Below, piece after piece: positions 22,072-33,151 of a stretch of 64,000 bases of DNA. Below the pieces are notes generated by a model. That model was not told where the DNA came from, did not search any database, and worked only from the letters and a program-made list of their open reading frames with translations. Numbering within the stretch: the first letter of the stretch is position 1; each line of letters begins with the position of its first letter. This stretch comes from Hordeum vulgare subsp. vulgare (Eukaryota > Streptophyta > Magnoliopsida > Poales > Poaceae). Position numbers and translations under genes: made by a program. The stretch is taken from the NCBI RefSeq assembly GCF_904849725.1, contig NC_058523.1, positions 171,040,689 to 171,104,688 on the forward strand, given 5' to 3'.

Positions 22072-22589
22072 GCGCTATACATATAAAAAAAATCTTACAC
22101 AATAAGAAAATTATATACAAGTAAATATGTAAATCATACAAATCAAAATTTGTTTTGGTAAATAAAAACAATAGGCTCACCAAGGTTGTGTCGGTGATGG
22201 GGCGATCGACGGCGGTTAGGAAGGGGACAAGGCGCGCGACACTAAAAAAACCACAAATCATAATTAAATTTGAGCTCAAATTGCATATGTATACATAACA
22301 AATGATGAACTCTCTCTAGCTTAGGCATTTCATCAAACACCTAGCTAGCACAACAAAAATGAAATGAGCAAGAAAACAAGCAAAACTTGCAATACCGGAA
22401 GAGGGAATGTTGATGCTAACCGTAGGACCGATGGGTGCCAACAATCTTGACAAATGGTGGAGAAAAATGGGGATGGATTAGAGCTCCCAAGAGGAAGAAG
22501 AGAGCAAAAATGGAGTTGAGCTCGAGCTAGAAAAAATGGAGCTAGAAAAAATGGGGTGGAATATAGGGGTGCTCGGGGAGGAAGGAGAG

Positions 22590-22908
22590 GAGGGCTTTAG
22601 GACCGGTTTGTGTCAAAAACCGGTGCTAAAGGGTCTGACAGCGGGGCCCCGTAGTTGCTGCAAAAATGAGAAAACCTTTAGCACCGGTTTGTGATACAAA
22701 CTGGTTCTAAAGGGTCTGTCCACTGGGCCCCCCTCCCTGCAGCAAACGGTCCAAAAACCTTTAGGACCGGTTTGTGTTACAAACCGGTCCTAAAGGCCTT
22801 GCGGCCATTTGCTGCAGGGAGGGGGCCCAGCGGACAGACCCTTTAGAACCGGTTTATATCCAATCCGGGTCCAATGTGGTTGGCTCAATGCCCTGTTTTC
22901 TACTAGTG
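22590..22908. repeat. CACTA right terminus and subterminal hairpins
   Basis: Contains at least three hairpins of the CTTTAG(C/G)ACCGGTTTGT type. The clearest, 22759-22795, has 17-base perfect arms around GTT. A second level of symmetry is present: CTGCAGGGAGGGGGCCCAG near 22816 mirrors CTGGGCCCCCCTCCCTGCAG near 22722. The terminal inverted repeat ends at 22908 (CTACTAGTG). Confidence 0.8.
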
Positions 22909-24151
22909 CAACCTAGGGCCAGATCGTAGCTGGGACACCAGCTACTCGTCGTCGTCGATGTCTAGGAAGAACCCTCCGTTAGGGTCATTCACAACCTCTG
23001 CAACAATTATTAAACAAACATGAGTACGGAGGTACTCAGCAAGACTTCAGGATAACTATCTACTCATGCAATGTATCAATAAGGTATTGTGGGGTTTCAT
23101 GCGGAAAGCCAGCATTTGACTCGTGGCTAGACAACTTACATTTTAAAACAATTTTTGACAACTTGATTTCTCGCACACGAGTCCACTAACACCACAACAA
23201 TACTCCATCGTGGAATCATTCCATATCCATACACAAATGCCGTCCACGACACTCATGCTTATCTTGACAATTTTATGAGTAGCCATTGAAGTTATCTATG
23301 AACAACATATGTCTCCAAGTAGTCCATATCCGCAGATGCGACTATTCGAATAGATCATAACCCTGCAGGGGTGTACGTCCTCACACACACTCTCGTCACT
23401 TATCGCCATGTGCACGTCATGCACCTCGGCAACCTTCAAGCGGAAGCCCAGCGAGGGAGTCGGCCACGACCGTTAACCACACTAGTACCTAGTCCAGGTC
23501 TATCGCCTATCTGAGGGTAACCTGCAGGGAAGTCCGGCCGAGGTTTCTGCCACCGCCCCAAACAATGTGCGCAGGGTTCCCAAGCCCACCATCTGGGTGC
23601 CACTTGGTACACCGTGCCACTACCTACCGCATCATAGCCCACCTCTCAAGTCAGCACTATGCACGGCCTCCAGCATGACTATAAACACCAGAAACTACTT
23701 GCAACTCCTGGACCGAGTACTAAGCGATTAATAAGTCGAGCGAGGTCATATTTTAGGGCCCAGCATGTGGTAGTATCTCGTCTTGGATTACATACACAGA
23801 ACTCAGTTCCTAAGGACGGTTCCAATGAAACTACCTGCCATGTACTCCTACACAGCCTTTCACCGGTACCTTTACCAATCAGGTTCAACACACAACCTTT
23901 GCTCACCAAACACATTCTCACAATTCTGTTCATCTCCCAGATGACAGACCATACACAACTCTAAGCATAGCATGCATAGCAGGATAAGGCACATCATGGC
24001 TCAAGCAACTACCAGGTATGCTAGGTTGCAAGGTTCAGCTATTTACCGTGACAAGGATAGGTCATGCAAAGGAAGTGGGTTCAACTAACGTGGCAAAAGC
24101 ATTTGAAGCATTTGATCCTAATGCAATAAGTAAGTGCAGGAGCGAGAACAT

Positions 24152-24347
24152 GGGATTTATCGGGATGATCAAAATGGTTGCTTGGCTTGTTGCTCAGAGG
24201 AGGGACAATATCCGTTAGTCGGATATTCGGTGGAATCCGGAGGAGCGGAGGGATTTATCGGGATGATCAAAATGGTTGCTTGCCTTGTTGCTCAGAGGAG
24301 GGACAATATCCATCAGTCGGATATTCGGTGGAATCCGAAGGAGCGGA
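24152..24347. repeat. 98 bp tandem duplication in the chromovirus 3' LTR
   Basis: GGGATTTATCGGGATGATC starts at 24152 and again at 24250, with the following ~98 bp repeated at only a few mismatches. The corresponding place in the other LTR (about 48902-49000) has a single copy. Confidence 0.85.
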
Positions 24348-25062
24348 GCCTACCGAAAAGAGTGACAACAATCAATAACAAGCATATGCAACAAGATGAT
24401 GCATGAGCATGGCATGAGGATGCAAAGTGGTATACTATTATAGCTAACATTTATTGGGTTTGAAGTTGATTTGAGTCAAATTCAAATATTACTTCAAACG
24501 AGGTATTCTCGGATACCATTTTAATTGATTCGACCTGATGCTCAGATCAACTTGCTTTTAACATGCATGGAAATGACATGTTAGGTTGCTGGTTTGTGAT
24601 TTGGATAGTGCTTGATCATATCATTTGAAATGGAATTTAAATAATTTCCAAATTCCATCTCCAAAGTATTTATAAGTGTTAACTTATTCATTAATCTATA
24701 TGTTTGGGTTCAGTAACATTTTGAAACATGTTTGAAAATGACATATTCATATTCCTTGAATTTTTTTGATACTTTTTCATATATAAATTATTTTCATTGG
24801 ACTTACAGATTATTTCCTATGATTTTTAGAAGTTTTAGACATGTTTGGAATTATTTTTATACTAGAAATTCCTTTATTGCGTCACAGTGACGTCTCTGGT
24901 CAACAGAGGCTGGGCCAGGTCAAACCTGACGAGTGGGGTCCACTGGTCAGTGACCAGGGGCTAATCCCCGAGTTGACCAACCCCTAACTGGGGTTTGACC
25001 TACCCTAGGGCCCACTGTGAGTGGCTATGGGTGGTGTTTAGTGGGTAATTAGGTTGACCAAG

Positions 25063-28000
25063 TGTCACGCCCAAGATGCGACCCTATCCTCAATTTGGCA
25101 CGAAGGCCTCGTCAGGGATAGAAGCGCATCTCGTCGTGTCGCAAGAATGGATATTGTTACAAGTACATGTACTGAAAATAAGAGATACATAAAGAGTTGG
25201 CTTACACTCGCCACAAGCTACATCAGAGTCACATCAGTACATTACATAATCATCAAGAGTAAGAGCAGGGTCCGACTACGGACGAAAACAAACGACAAAA
25301 GAAGAACGACGTCCATCCTTGCTATCCCAGGCTGCCGGCCTGGAACCCATCCTAGATCGATGAAGAAGAAGAAGAAGAAGAGGCAACTCCAAATGAACAA
25401 TCAACACGCTCGCGTCAAGTAACCTTTACCTGTACCTGCAACTGGTGTGGTAGTAATCTGTGAGCCACAGGGGACTCAGCAATCTCATTTCCAAAGGTAT
25501 CAAGACTAGCAAAGCTTAATGGGTGAGGCATGGTTAAGTGGTGAGGTTGCAGCAGCAGCTAAGCATATATTTGGTGGCTAAACTTACGAGTACAAGAATA
25601 AAGAGGGGGATGATCTACGCATAACGGACGTCACTACAGATGATCAAATGAATGATCCTGAACACCTACCTACGTCAGACATAACCCCACCGTGTCCTCG
25701 ATCGGAGAAAGAACTCACGAAAGAGACAGTCACGGTTACGCACACAGTTGGCAAGTTTTAATTAAGTTAACTTCAAGTTATCTAGAACCAGTGTTAAACA
25801 AAGTATCCACGTTGCCACATAATCGCTGGCACGGCTTTCCGAAAGATTTAACCCTGCAGGGGTGCTCCAACTAGTCCATCACAAATTACCACAAGCCGCA
25901 TAGAAATCCTCAATCACGAAGCTCGCGATCTCGTCGGATTCCCTAGTGGAAAACCTCAACTCTGAGATTACCCAAAGCATCACCGGAATCCCGATGCACA
26001 AGATATCTCGTCAAAGGTAAAACTAATCCAGCAAGGCCGCCCGACGTGTCGACGTACCCGATAGGAGCCGCATATCTCGTTCTCAGGACACGACGGATGG
26101 AACTAGCTACAGGTGCCAAACCTCGAGTTTCCTCGCGGTGGCCCCGCAGGCAGACCGTTTGGGACCAACACCATCAGCATTGGCCCCCCTGTTTATGTAA
26201 AATTACTCCTCGGGTAGCGCTAACTCCCTATGCATTTCAATATTATCAAAAATTATTATGTTGGGCAAATGTAAAACCAATGTTGGGCCTTGCCAGACCA
26301 GCTTTAATCTAAAACGAATTATCAAGGGGGTCCCCATAACAACCCCGATCGTGTTAGGAGCGCTCATATATGGAACATAACACCGGTAGCCGAAACTAAG
26401 GGGGCAAAGGTGGAACAAAACACCAGGCTAGAAAGGCCGAGCCTTCCACCTTTTACCAAGTATATAGGTGCATTAAATTAGATAGCATTAATATGGTGAT
26501 ATAACAAGGAACCCATGCTTTGCATGGACGCATCTGCACCTGCAACTAGCAATTCTATCAACAGGGTTAAGCAAGTAGTAACATAGCCAATCAGTGGTTT
26601 GCTAGGTTGAACAGGTTGAAGGTTTCATGGCATTGTTGAGAGGCTGATATTTAACATGTGGTAGGCAACGAGACATAAACGACAACAACGGTAAAACTAG
26701 CATGGCAATGATAGTAATGGTATCTGGGGAAATGATCATCTTGCCTGAGATCCCGCTTGGAAGTAGAATGCCTCCGTGAAGTAGACGAACCGACGTAGTC
26801 GAACGGGTCCTCACAATCCGGCACGCTGCGGAACTCTATCGAGACGAAGCAAACCGGAAACACAAATCAACACACGGAATTCACCACACGATGCACAACA
26901 CAAATGATGCATGAGCAGTTGGAAACATGCAAGTCACGGCATGACAGATCACACAATCAATCACTACACATTAAGTGAAGTTCAATACGCAACAAGTTGC
27001 ATAAAGACGAAAGTCCACATTTACCTATTTAGTTCTATCCCGATTATTTACACGGCAATGTTAATGTTGTCAAACATGCAAGAGGTGAAGTGGAAATTAG
27101 ACTACCTATCTAGACATTTTAAATGAGGTCGGAAATGACATATAGCACCTCCGAGACGACCTCACCTGTTAATTAACAATTCTGTGCAGATCTGAATTAA
27201 CACCTTTAATTAGTTGTTAAACAGAAAAACAAATAGGTTCACATGATTCTACGCGTCAAGGCAAGCAATCTACACATAAAGAACATCTCCAACGGAGCTA
27301 CGGTTCCAAAGTTACAGGCACCGCAAGATATGATGACATGAATGCAATATGTGTGCAACGACGGTCACGAGCACTTCAAAACATACAACCAGCAAGAGAA
27401 AATTAAACTACACAAGGTTATAAGCAAGTTTCATGTAGGACACGATCAAATCGGAGCTACGGTTCAACATCTACGAGCAAATCAAGTAAACACTACAATC
27501 TGCCAAAATCAGCCACATAGCATTTTCTACGCCCCACAACTACGAGCTACACAACTCCGATAAGCTCAAGCAAGGCATGGCACGGAAGAGGGCAAGAAGC
27601 ACTAGTACGAACAACTAACAACAACTAGCATGGCATCATGGAGCACTAGGAAAAGAAGTCACAATATGGCATCTCACACACTATTTCAGACTTAGTGAAA
27701 ATTACACCTCGTGAAAGTGCAGTTTCGATCTGAAGCAGTATTGACAGCAGAAAAACCTATATCTACAGGACTCCAAAAGGCATGAAACTTAACAGCCTGC
27801 TAGAGAAACATAAGGGGTACAACTAACTCCATTGGACCAACCTCAAAAGAGTTACAGAACCAAAGATAGAAGCAAGACAAGACAGCAACAAAATATAACA
27901 GATTCCAGACTTAGAAATATTTCAGCTCCTCTAAAACAGCACTATTTCTAGCAACTTGCGGGCAAGCAAAACACACCTAAACATGCATTTCTATTGCAAC

Positions 28001-30010
28001 TAAAATTACCAGGGGCTAAACAAAACATCCAAGATCAACTCCCTAGTTGACAACTAATTCAAACGAGGCACGGAATAGATTCTACGAATTAAACAAAAGG
28101 GATTCACGACGAAATATCTCGCGAACTAACTTACTCAAAAGCTAAAACTAATTGCACAGAAAAATCCATGTGGGGTTTGCGACACAAAATAAAGCCACAC
28201 ATTAAAGCGATATAATACCTATATACGGGAAAATAAACTACCGGCAAATCCCTACACGCAAAAATACAAATGACCGCTCTAAAATACATGCAAAAATAAT
28301 CCCTAAAACACGAGAATTTAATCTACGGTATACGGGCAGTCCGGACTTGCGCGAAAAAATTATACGGGTCAGAAACGTAATATGACAGCACGTAAAACGA
28401 TGCATTAGGCACTCTAAACGGCGTCAAATAAATATGCAAGTTATAAATTCGTACTCTTCGCGCGAAACTACCACAAAAACATATATAACACGTCGCGATC
28501 GGACTTACGGTTAAATTTCTACGGGGGTTTTAAAATCTAGTAAAAACCTGACATTAAATAAAAACCGAAAACTGATTTTTTTTGCTACGGGCCTAAACAA
28601 AGGGCGCTGGACAACTAAATCTCGCTCGAGCGGCAAATAAAGGGAAACTGGTCCTCACCTTGGGCCAACGGGCCAGGAGAGGAGGCGGCCTGGAGGAGGC
28701 TTGGGCCGGCGCCGGCGGAGCAGAGGGGAGGCGGCCTGGAGCTGGATCTGCTCGGAGGGGGAGCGTGGCTCGCGGGGTTGGCAGGGAGGTCGATCGGCCC
28801 AGCTGGGCCCAGGCGGGGGGGGGGGGGGAGGAAGGCCCAGGCGGGGCTGCAGTCAACGCGACCGAAGGGATCGAGCGCTGCACGAGCCCACGCGAGGGAG
28901 GAGCGAGCGGGACGCCGCGGTTGCTGGCGATCTGCACAGGGCGCGGGGGGGGGGGGGGGGCTGATCCTCGGTCAACACAGAGGCTCGCTGCCTCGTACCC
29001 TTCGCCCGAGGCGAGGCCACACCTGGCGGCTGTTGGCGGGAGCGGAACACCTGGCCGGCGCGGGACGCTCCCGATCTGGATCCCCAGATCGCGCGGGGTG
29101 GCGGCGCTCCCGAGGCCACTGCGGCAGGAGGAAAAAAAGGACACGGGCTGCACTGCGCAAGAGGAGATCTCGAGCGGAGCTGGCGGCGCAGTTCTCTCGT
29201 GCTGGCTCCTAGCGGAGAAAACTAGGTGGGTCTAGGGACTGGATGTGTGTGAATGGGAGGAGGAGGAAAATGATGACGGTGCCCAGGTGGTGTGCGGTGG
29301 CGGCGCTGATGGAACAGCTCTCCTAGAATTTAGGGTTGGACCTATTTATGCCTAGGGGTTAGGTAATAGGGCATCTGGACCGTTCGATTTAGATCGGGTG
29401 GTCCAGATAATTAGGGTAGGGGGTCCCATGGACAAACGAAGACGATTTAGGGTAAAACGGGGTTGATCCGGACCCAACGGTCACGAGCACCCGGTTCGGG
29501 TTCCGGGAGGTTTTCGGACTAGGCTGCACGTAGGGTCGGTGCACTGTGCAGAGGGGCTAGGCAGAGATGAGAGGGAAAACGGGCGGCCGACAACGTATTT
29601 AAAACACCGTCACACGTCCGACGATATACCGAATACGGTGCCGCTACGGTCGACCGTTCGGGTACCAGACGAACTCCGATCGCGACGAAACTTGACAGGC
29701 GGCCTAGCTATATTAAAATAAGACAGCACGTCAAATCTCAACCCGATCAGAGAAAGTTTTACGCACACTTTTAAAACAGGGTTTCAACGGTGCCGCGGGC
29801 GCGTGCGTGTGCGGTCGGGCTCAGAACGGGCAACGACGAGAACCGGCAACTACTAACGGATGCAAGTTTGAAAACGGGCGGCAACGAAGACGCCGATGCA
29901 ATGCAGATGATGCGCATGATGCAATGATGATGCGGCAACTGAAAATACCCACACGACGAAAACGGAAAGAAAAGGGGAAGCTTCTGGAACGTCGGCATCG
30001 GGCTGTCACA
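25063..30010 (-). mobile_element. Solo LTR, Sukkula-like (4.95 kb)
   Basis: Read on the minus strand it runs from TGTGACAGCCCGATGCCGAC (30010) to GCATCTTGGGCGTGACA (25063), the same ends as the LTR at 56062-62556. It is flanked by the duplication CCAAG (25058-25062, 30011-30015). The paired LTR of the host element has the empty site TTGACCACGTCGGCC near 49706. The two LTR-sized ends without any interior or primer site show a solo LTR, normally the product of recombination between the two LTRs of one element. No gene is present; the GC-rich block 28640-29330 gives long but unconvincing open frames on both strands. The length agrees with the ~5 kb LTRs I recall for Sukkula LARDs. Confidence 0.85.
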
Positions 30011-31237
30011 CCAAGTCGGCCCCCACCGGAATATGGCCGGCGGCGACCACGGGCGCGGCGGAGGACCCGCCGGAGTTGAGCTAAACGGCGCTACATGCAT
30101 CGGTTTTGGGCGCGGTTTAGTGCTACGGCTAGCTAGCGAAGCACCGCATCTAAAGGGGGAGGGGCTGGACCCAGTGGTCACCGGAATCCACGCCGGCGAC
30201 GAGGTCAGCGGCGGCTGCGGCTCGGGCATCGTCGGGAGTGGCGTTGCGAGACGCTAGCGAGCTGGGAGAGGGGCCCTACGGCATCTAAAGAGCTCTAGGA
30301 GCTCATTTCTTTGCTCGGTCTCGTGAACGGAATACCACAACGATGGCAATGACATGGCTGGCGACGAGGACCTTCGGGCTCCGGCGGCTAACGGGGTTAG
30401 AGGAGGGGAATGGCCTCGGGAAGAGGGGGAACGGGAAGAGGAGCTCACGACGGTTCTTGCGAGGCTGCCGGCAGGGTCGGGGAGGAGCGGGAGAGGACGG
30501 ATCGACGGCGAGCGGAGCTTCGGGGAGAGAGAGATCCGAGAGGGGGAGGGGAACGAGATGCACAGGGGAGGAGATAAGGCACGGGGGAGGAGAAGAAGGC
30601 TCGGGGGCGTCACGCTCGCACTCGTGGGGGCCTCCAGCGGCGAGCAGGCAGGCAGGAGGTGGCCGGGGCTTGGCCGCCGTGCTCATCTTCCCCTCTGCCT
30701 ACTGGCAGGAGGAGGAAGATGACCGGGGAGCCCCTGGTGGGCTGGGCCAGCGACAGATAGAAGCTAAGCTCTCTTTCTCTTATTTCTTCTATTTTGTTTC
30801 TGTTTTATCTACTAACATTGTTTACCATTTATTTTGGCTTCACAATCAAACTATAAATAGTTTGAAAAATGATGGGATGTTTAGTTGTTATATTTCCAAT
30901 CACCCATAAAGTTTTCAACATTTTTGAAAGCTATATATCTTTGAATTCAAATTTAAAACTTGAAACCAGTAGTCTTTTGCATTTATTTAAAATGCCAAAA
31001 GTATAAAGGAAATGGTTTCCTTCATTGCTTATTTGTTTTCAAGAATTATCAGAAAAGTTGAACTTTTCTTGAGGCCATTTTGGGTTCATTGATTTGAATA
31101 AGTTTATAATTCCTTTGAATTTGAGAAGTGGCTAGGGTTTTTGAGTTTCCCTTCACCACTTACTTTGATCTTGTTGCCATTTTCTTGGATGCAATGCAAA
31201 GAAAATATGAGCACAATGCTAAACCTTGGTTAGGGTT

Positions 31238-33151
31238 CTAGGGATGTGACAACTCACCCCCACTCAAAAGAATCTCGTCCCGAGATTTAGAAGTCGTCGG
31301 GAATAGCGCGGGATACTCTTGTCGAAGACGATCCTCTCTTTCCCATGTTGCCTCTTTCTCAGAATGATTTGACCATTGAACTTTAAGAAACTTAATATTT
31401 CGATGTCTAGTAGTACGCTCAGCTTGGTCGAGAATACGAACAGGGTATTCTCGATAAGAAAGGTTATCTTGGAGATCAAGTGTTTCGTGGTCCACTTCAC
31501 GTATAGGATCCGAAAAGCAACGCCTGAGTTGCGAGACATGGAAGACATCATGAATCTTGGAAAGATGCGGAGAAAGTTCCAACTGGTAGGCAACTTCTCC
31601 TCGTTTGGCAAGAATGCGAAAAGGACCAATGTAACGAGGAGCAAACTTGCTCTTGATACCGAATTGATGGGTACCCTTCAAAGGTGTAACCCGAAGGTAA
31701 GCCTTCTCGTCAACTTCAAAGGTCACAACCTTATGATGACGATCATCATGGCTCTTTTGACGAGACTGGGCTGTTTTCAACTTTTCACGGATAATGCGAA
31801 CCTGCTCTTCTGCATCCTGGATCATATCCGGGCCAAAGAGTTTCCTCTCTCCGGTTTCTGACCAATTAAGAGGTGTTCGACATCTTCGTCCATAGAGAAC
31901 TTCAAAAGGAGCTTTGCCCAAGCTTGATTGATAACTATTGTTATAAGCAAATTCGGCGAATGAAAGGCACTTCTCCCAATTCATACCAAACAATATAACG
32001 CAAGCTCGGAGCATATCCTCTAGGATTTGATTTACTCTTTCTACTTGACCACTTGATTGAGGATGGAAAGTAGTGCTAAAAGATAAGTGAGTCCCCATGG
32101 CATTCTGAAAACTTTTCCAGAAGCGGGAAGTAAAGATACTCCCGCGGTCCGAGTTAATCTCCAGGGGAACACCATGAAGAGACACTATTCGAGAGATATA
32201 TAACACCGCTAGCTGGCTAGATGTTATACTCTCCCGAACGGGAAGAAAATGAGCTACTTTGGAAAGACAGTCAATGACCACAAAGATAGCACTATTTCCT
32301 TTCTTGGTCTTGGGAAATCCGGTAATGAAATCCATACTAATTTTATCCCATTTCCATTCAGGAATAGCTAAAGGTTGAAGGGTGCCAGCAGGCATTTGAT
32401 GTTCTGCCTTAACTCGACGACAAACATCGCAGTTAGCAACGAACTCAGCAATTTCTCTCTTCATCCTAGTCCACCAGAACCTCTGGCATAGGTCCTGATA
32501 CATCTTAGTACTACCGGGATGAATCGTGAGAGGAGAATCATGGTCCCCCTTAAGAATTAACTGCCTTAGATGTAGGTTCTTAGGAACCACTAGACGATTC
32601 TGGAAGAACACAACACCTTGATCATTCATGGAAAATTCTTTAGCGTTTCCGCTAATAATATTCTCCTTGATCCGTGATATACCCTTGTCACGCTTCTGGC
32701 CAGCTATAATTTGATCCTTTAGAGTAGGCTTCGCCACCAGGGTAGAAAGGAATCCTTGAGGAACAATATGAAGATTCAACTTCCGAAAGTCCTCATAGAG
32801 ATGTGGTTGACCTTGTTGTAGCATCAAATTGTTACAATAAGATTTACGACTTAGTGCACCAGCCATAACATTGGCCTTCCCCGGGGTGTAAGTTATCCCT
32901 AAGTCGTAATCCGAGATCAACTCAACCCACCGTCTTTGCCTGAGATTCAAATCCGGCTGGGTGAAGATATATTTGAGACTTTGGTGATGAGTGATTATTT
33001 CGCAACGATTACCCAGAAGGTAATGTCGCCAGGTTTTTAGTGCATGGACCACAGCTGCAAGCTCAAGGTCATGTGTGGGATAATTATCCTCATGTGGACG
33101 CAACTGTCGAGATGCGTATGCGATCACATGACGATCTTGCATGAGAATGCA
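31238..33151 (-). CDS. Chromovirus pol: RNase H (part), integrase, chromodomain
   Basis: An open frame of about 634 codons, the C-terminal part of the chromovirus polyprotein. It starts inside RNase H ([20 protein letters not shown]) because the gag-only element inserted at 33152; the N-terminal RNase H residues continue at 42820. Order: RNase H end ([17 protein letters not shown]), integrase zinc region ([12 protein letters not shown] then [12 protein letters not shown]), integrase core with Asp in MDFITGFP, Asp in NSDRGSIF and Glu in [10 protein letters not shown], the GPY-like region ([20 protein letters not shown]), and a chromodomain-like C terminus ([32 protein letters not shown]). Integration of the element near heterochromatin via the chromodomain is known for the group. 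The frame is open but separated from its N terminus, so not functional as it stands. Confidence 0.88.
   Translation of the reverse strand, partial: CILMQDRHVIAYASRQLRPHEDNYPTHDLELAAVVHALKTWRHYLLGNRCEIITHHQSLKYIFTQPDLNLRQRRWVELISDYDLGITYTPGKANVMAGALSRKSYCNNLMLQQGQPHLYEDFRKLNLHIVPQGFLSTLVAKPTLKDQIIAGQKRDKGISRIKENIISGNAKEFSMNDQGVVFFQNRLVVPKNLHLRQLILKGDHDSPLTIHPGSTKMYQDLCQRFWWTRMKREIAEFVANCDVCRRVKAEHQMPAGTLQPLAIPEWKWDKISMDFITGFPKTKKGNSAIFVVIDCLSKVAHFLPVRESITSSQLAVLYISRIVSLHGVPLEINSDRGSIFTSRFWKSFQNAMGTHLSFSTTFHPQSSGQVERVNQILEDMLRACVILFGMNWEKCLSFAEFAYNNSYQSSLGKAPFEVLYGRRCRTPLNWSETGERKLFGPDMIQDAEEQVRIIREKLKTAQSRQKSHDDRHHKVVTFEVDEKAYLRVTPLKGTHQFGIKSKFAPRYIGPFRILAKRGEVAYQLELSPHLSKIHDVFHVSQLRRCFSDPIREVDHETLDLQDNLSYREYPVRILDQAERTTRHRNIKFLKVQWSNHSEKEATWEREDRLRQEYPALFPTTSKSRDEILLSGGELSHP
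31252..31273 (-). other. Polypurine tract of the chromovirus
   Basis: Minus strand TTTTGAGTGGGGGTGAGT abuts the LTR start TGTCACATCCC at 31251. It overlaps the end of the pol frame. It is preceded by GACGAGATTC, also found before the 3' LTR of the nested gag-only element. Confidence 0.75.

Larger units (their letters stand above)
11856..22908 (-). mobile_element. CACTA transposon, near complete (11.05 kb)
   Basis: Left end CACTAGTGGAGAAAGGGG, right end (other strand) CACTAGTAGAAAACAGGG, flanked by the 3 bp duplication CAA at 11853-11855 and 22909-22911. The second LTR copy of the host element (near 47665) has the empty site ACCCAACCTA, confirming both ends. Both termini carry subterminal palindromes built on CTTTAG(C/G)ACCGGTTTGT. 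All three genes run on the minus strand: a small coiled-coil/membrane protein (21599-22071), the Tnp2 transposase (18132-21440), and a multi-exon gene with a Ulp1-like protease end (12479-16268). Between the last two lie an 85 bp palindrome and three low-complexity arrays. The transposase frame is intact. Confidence 0.92.
11129..31251 (-). repeat. 3' LTR of the chromovirus, interrupted
   Basis: Matches the intact LTR at 46936-50948 in three blocks: 11129-11855, 22909-25062 and 30011-31251. Between the blocks are the CACTA element (11856-22908) and the Sukkula-like solo LTR (25063-30010). Net length is about 4.11 kb against 4.01 kb in the other copy; a 98 bp tandem duplication (24152-24347) explains the difference. 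The block 22909-25062 and the block 30011-31251 contain no genes; their open frames are LTR shadow. Confidence 0.9.

Noticed and set aside
28593..29235. Overlapping frames of 144-191 codons on both strands
   Set aside because: Lie in the GC-rich block of a Sukkula-like solo LTR; composition artefacts with poly-G runs.
30254..30909. Frames of 119-188 codons on both strands
   Set aside because: Part of the chromovirus LTR, duplicated at 49952-50606 with frame-disrupting differences; no domain.
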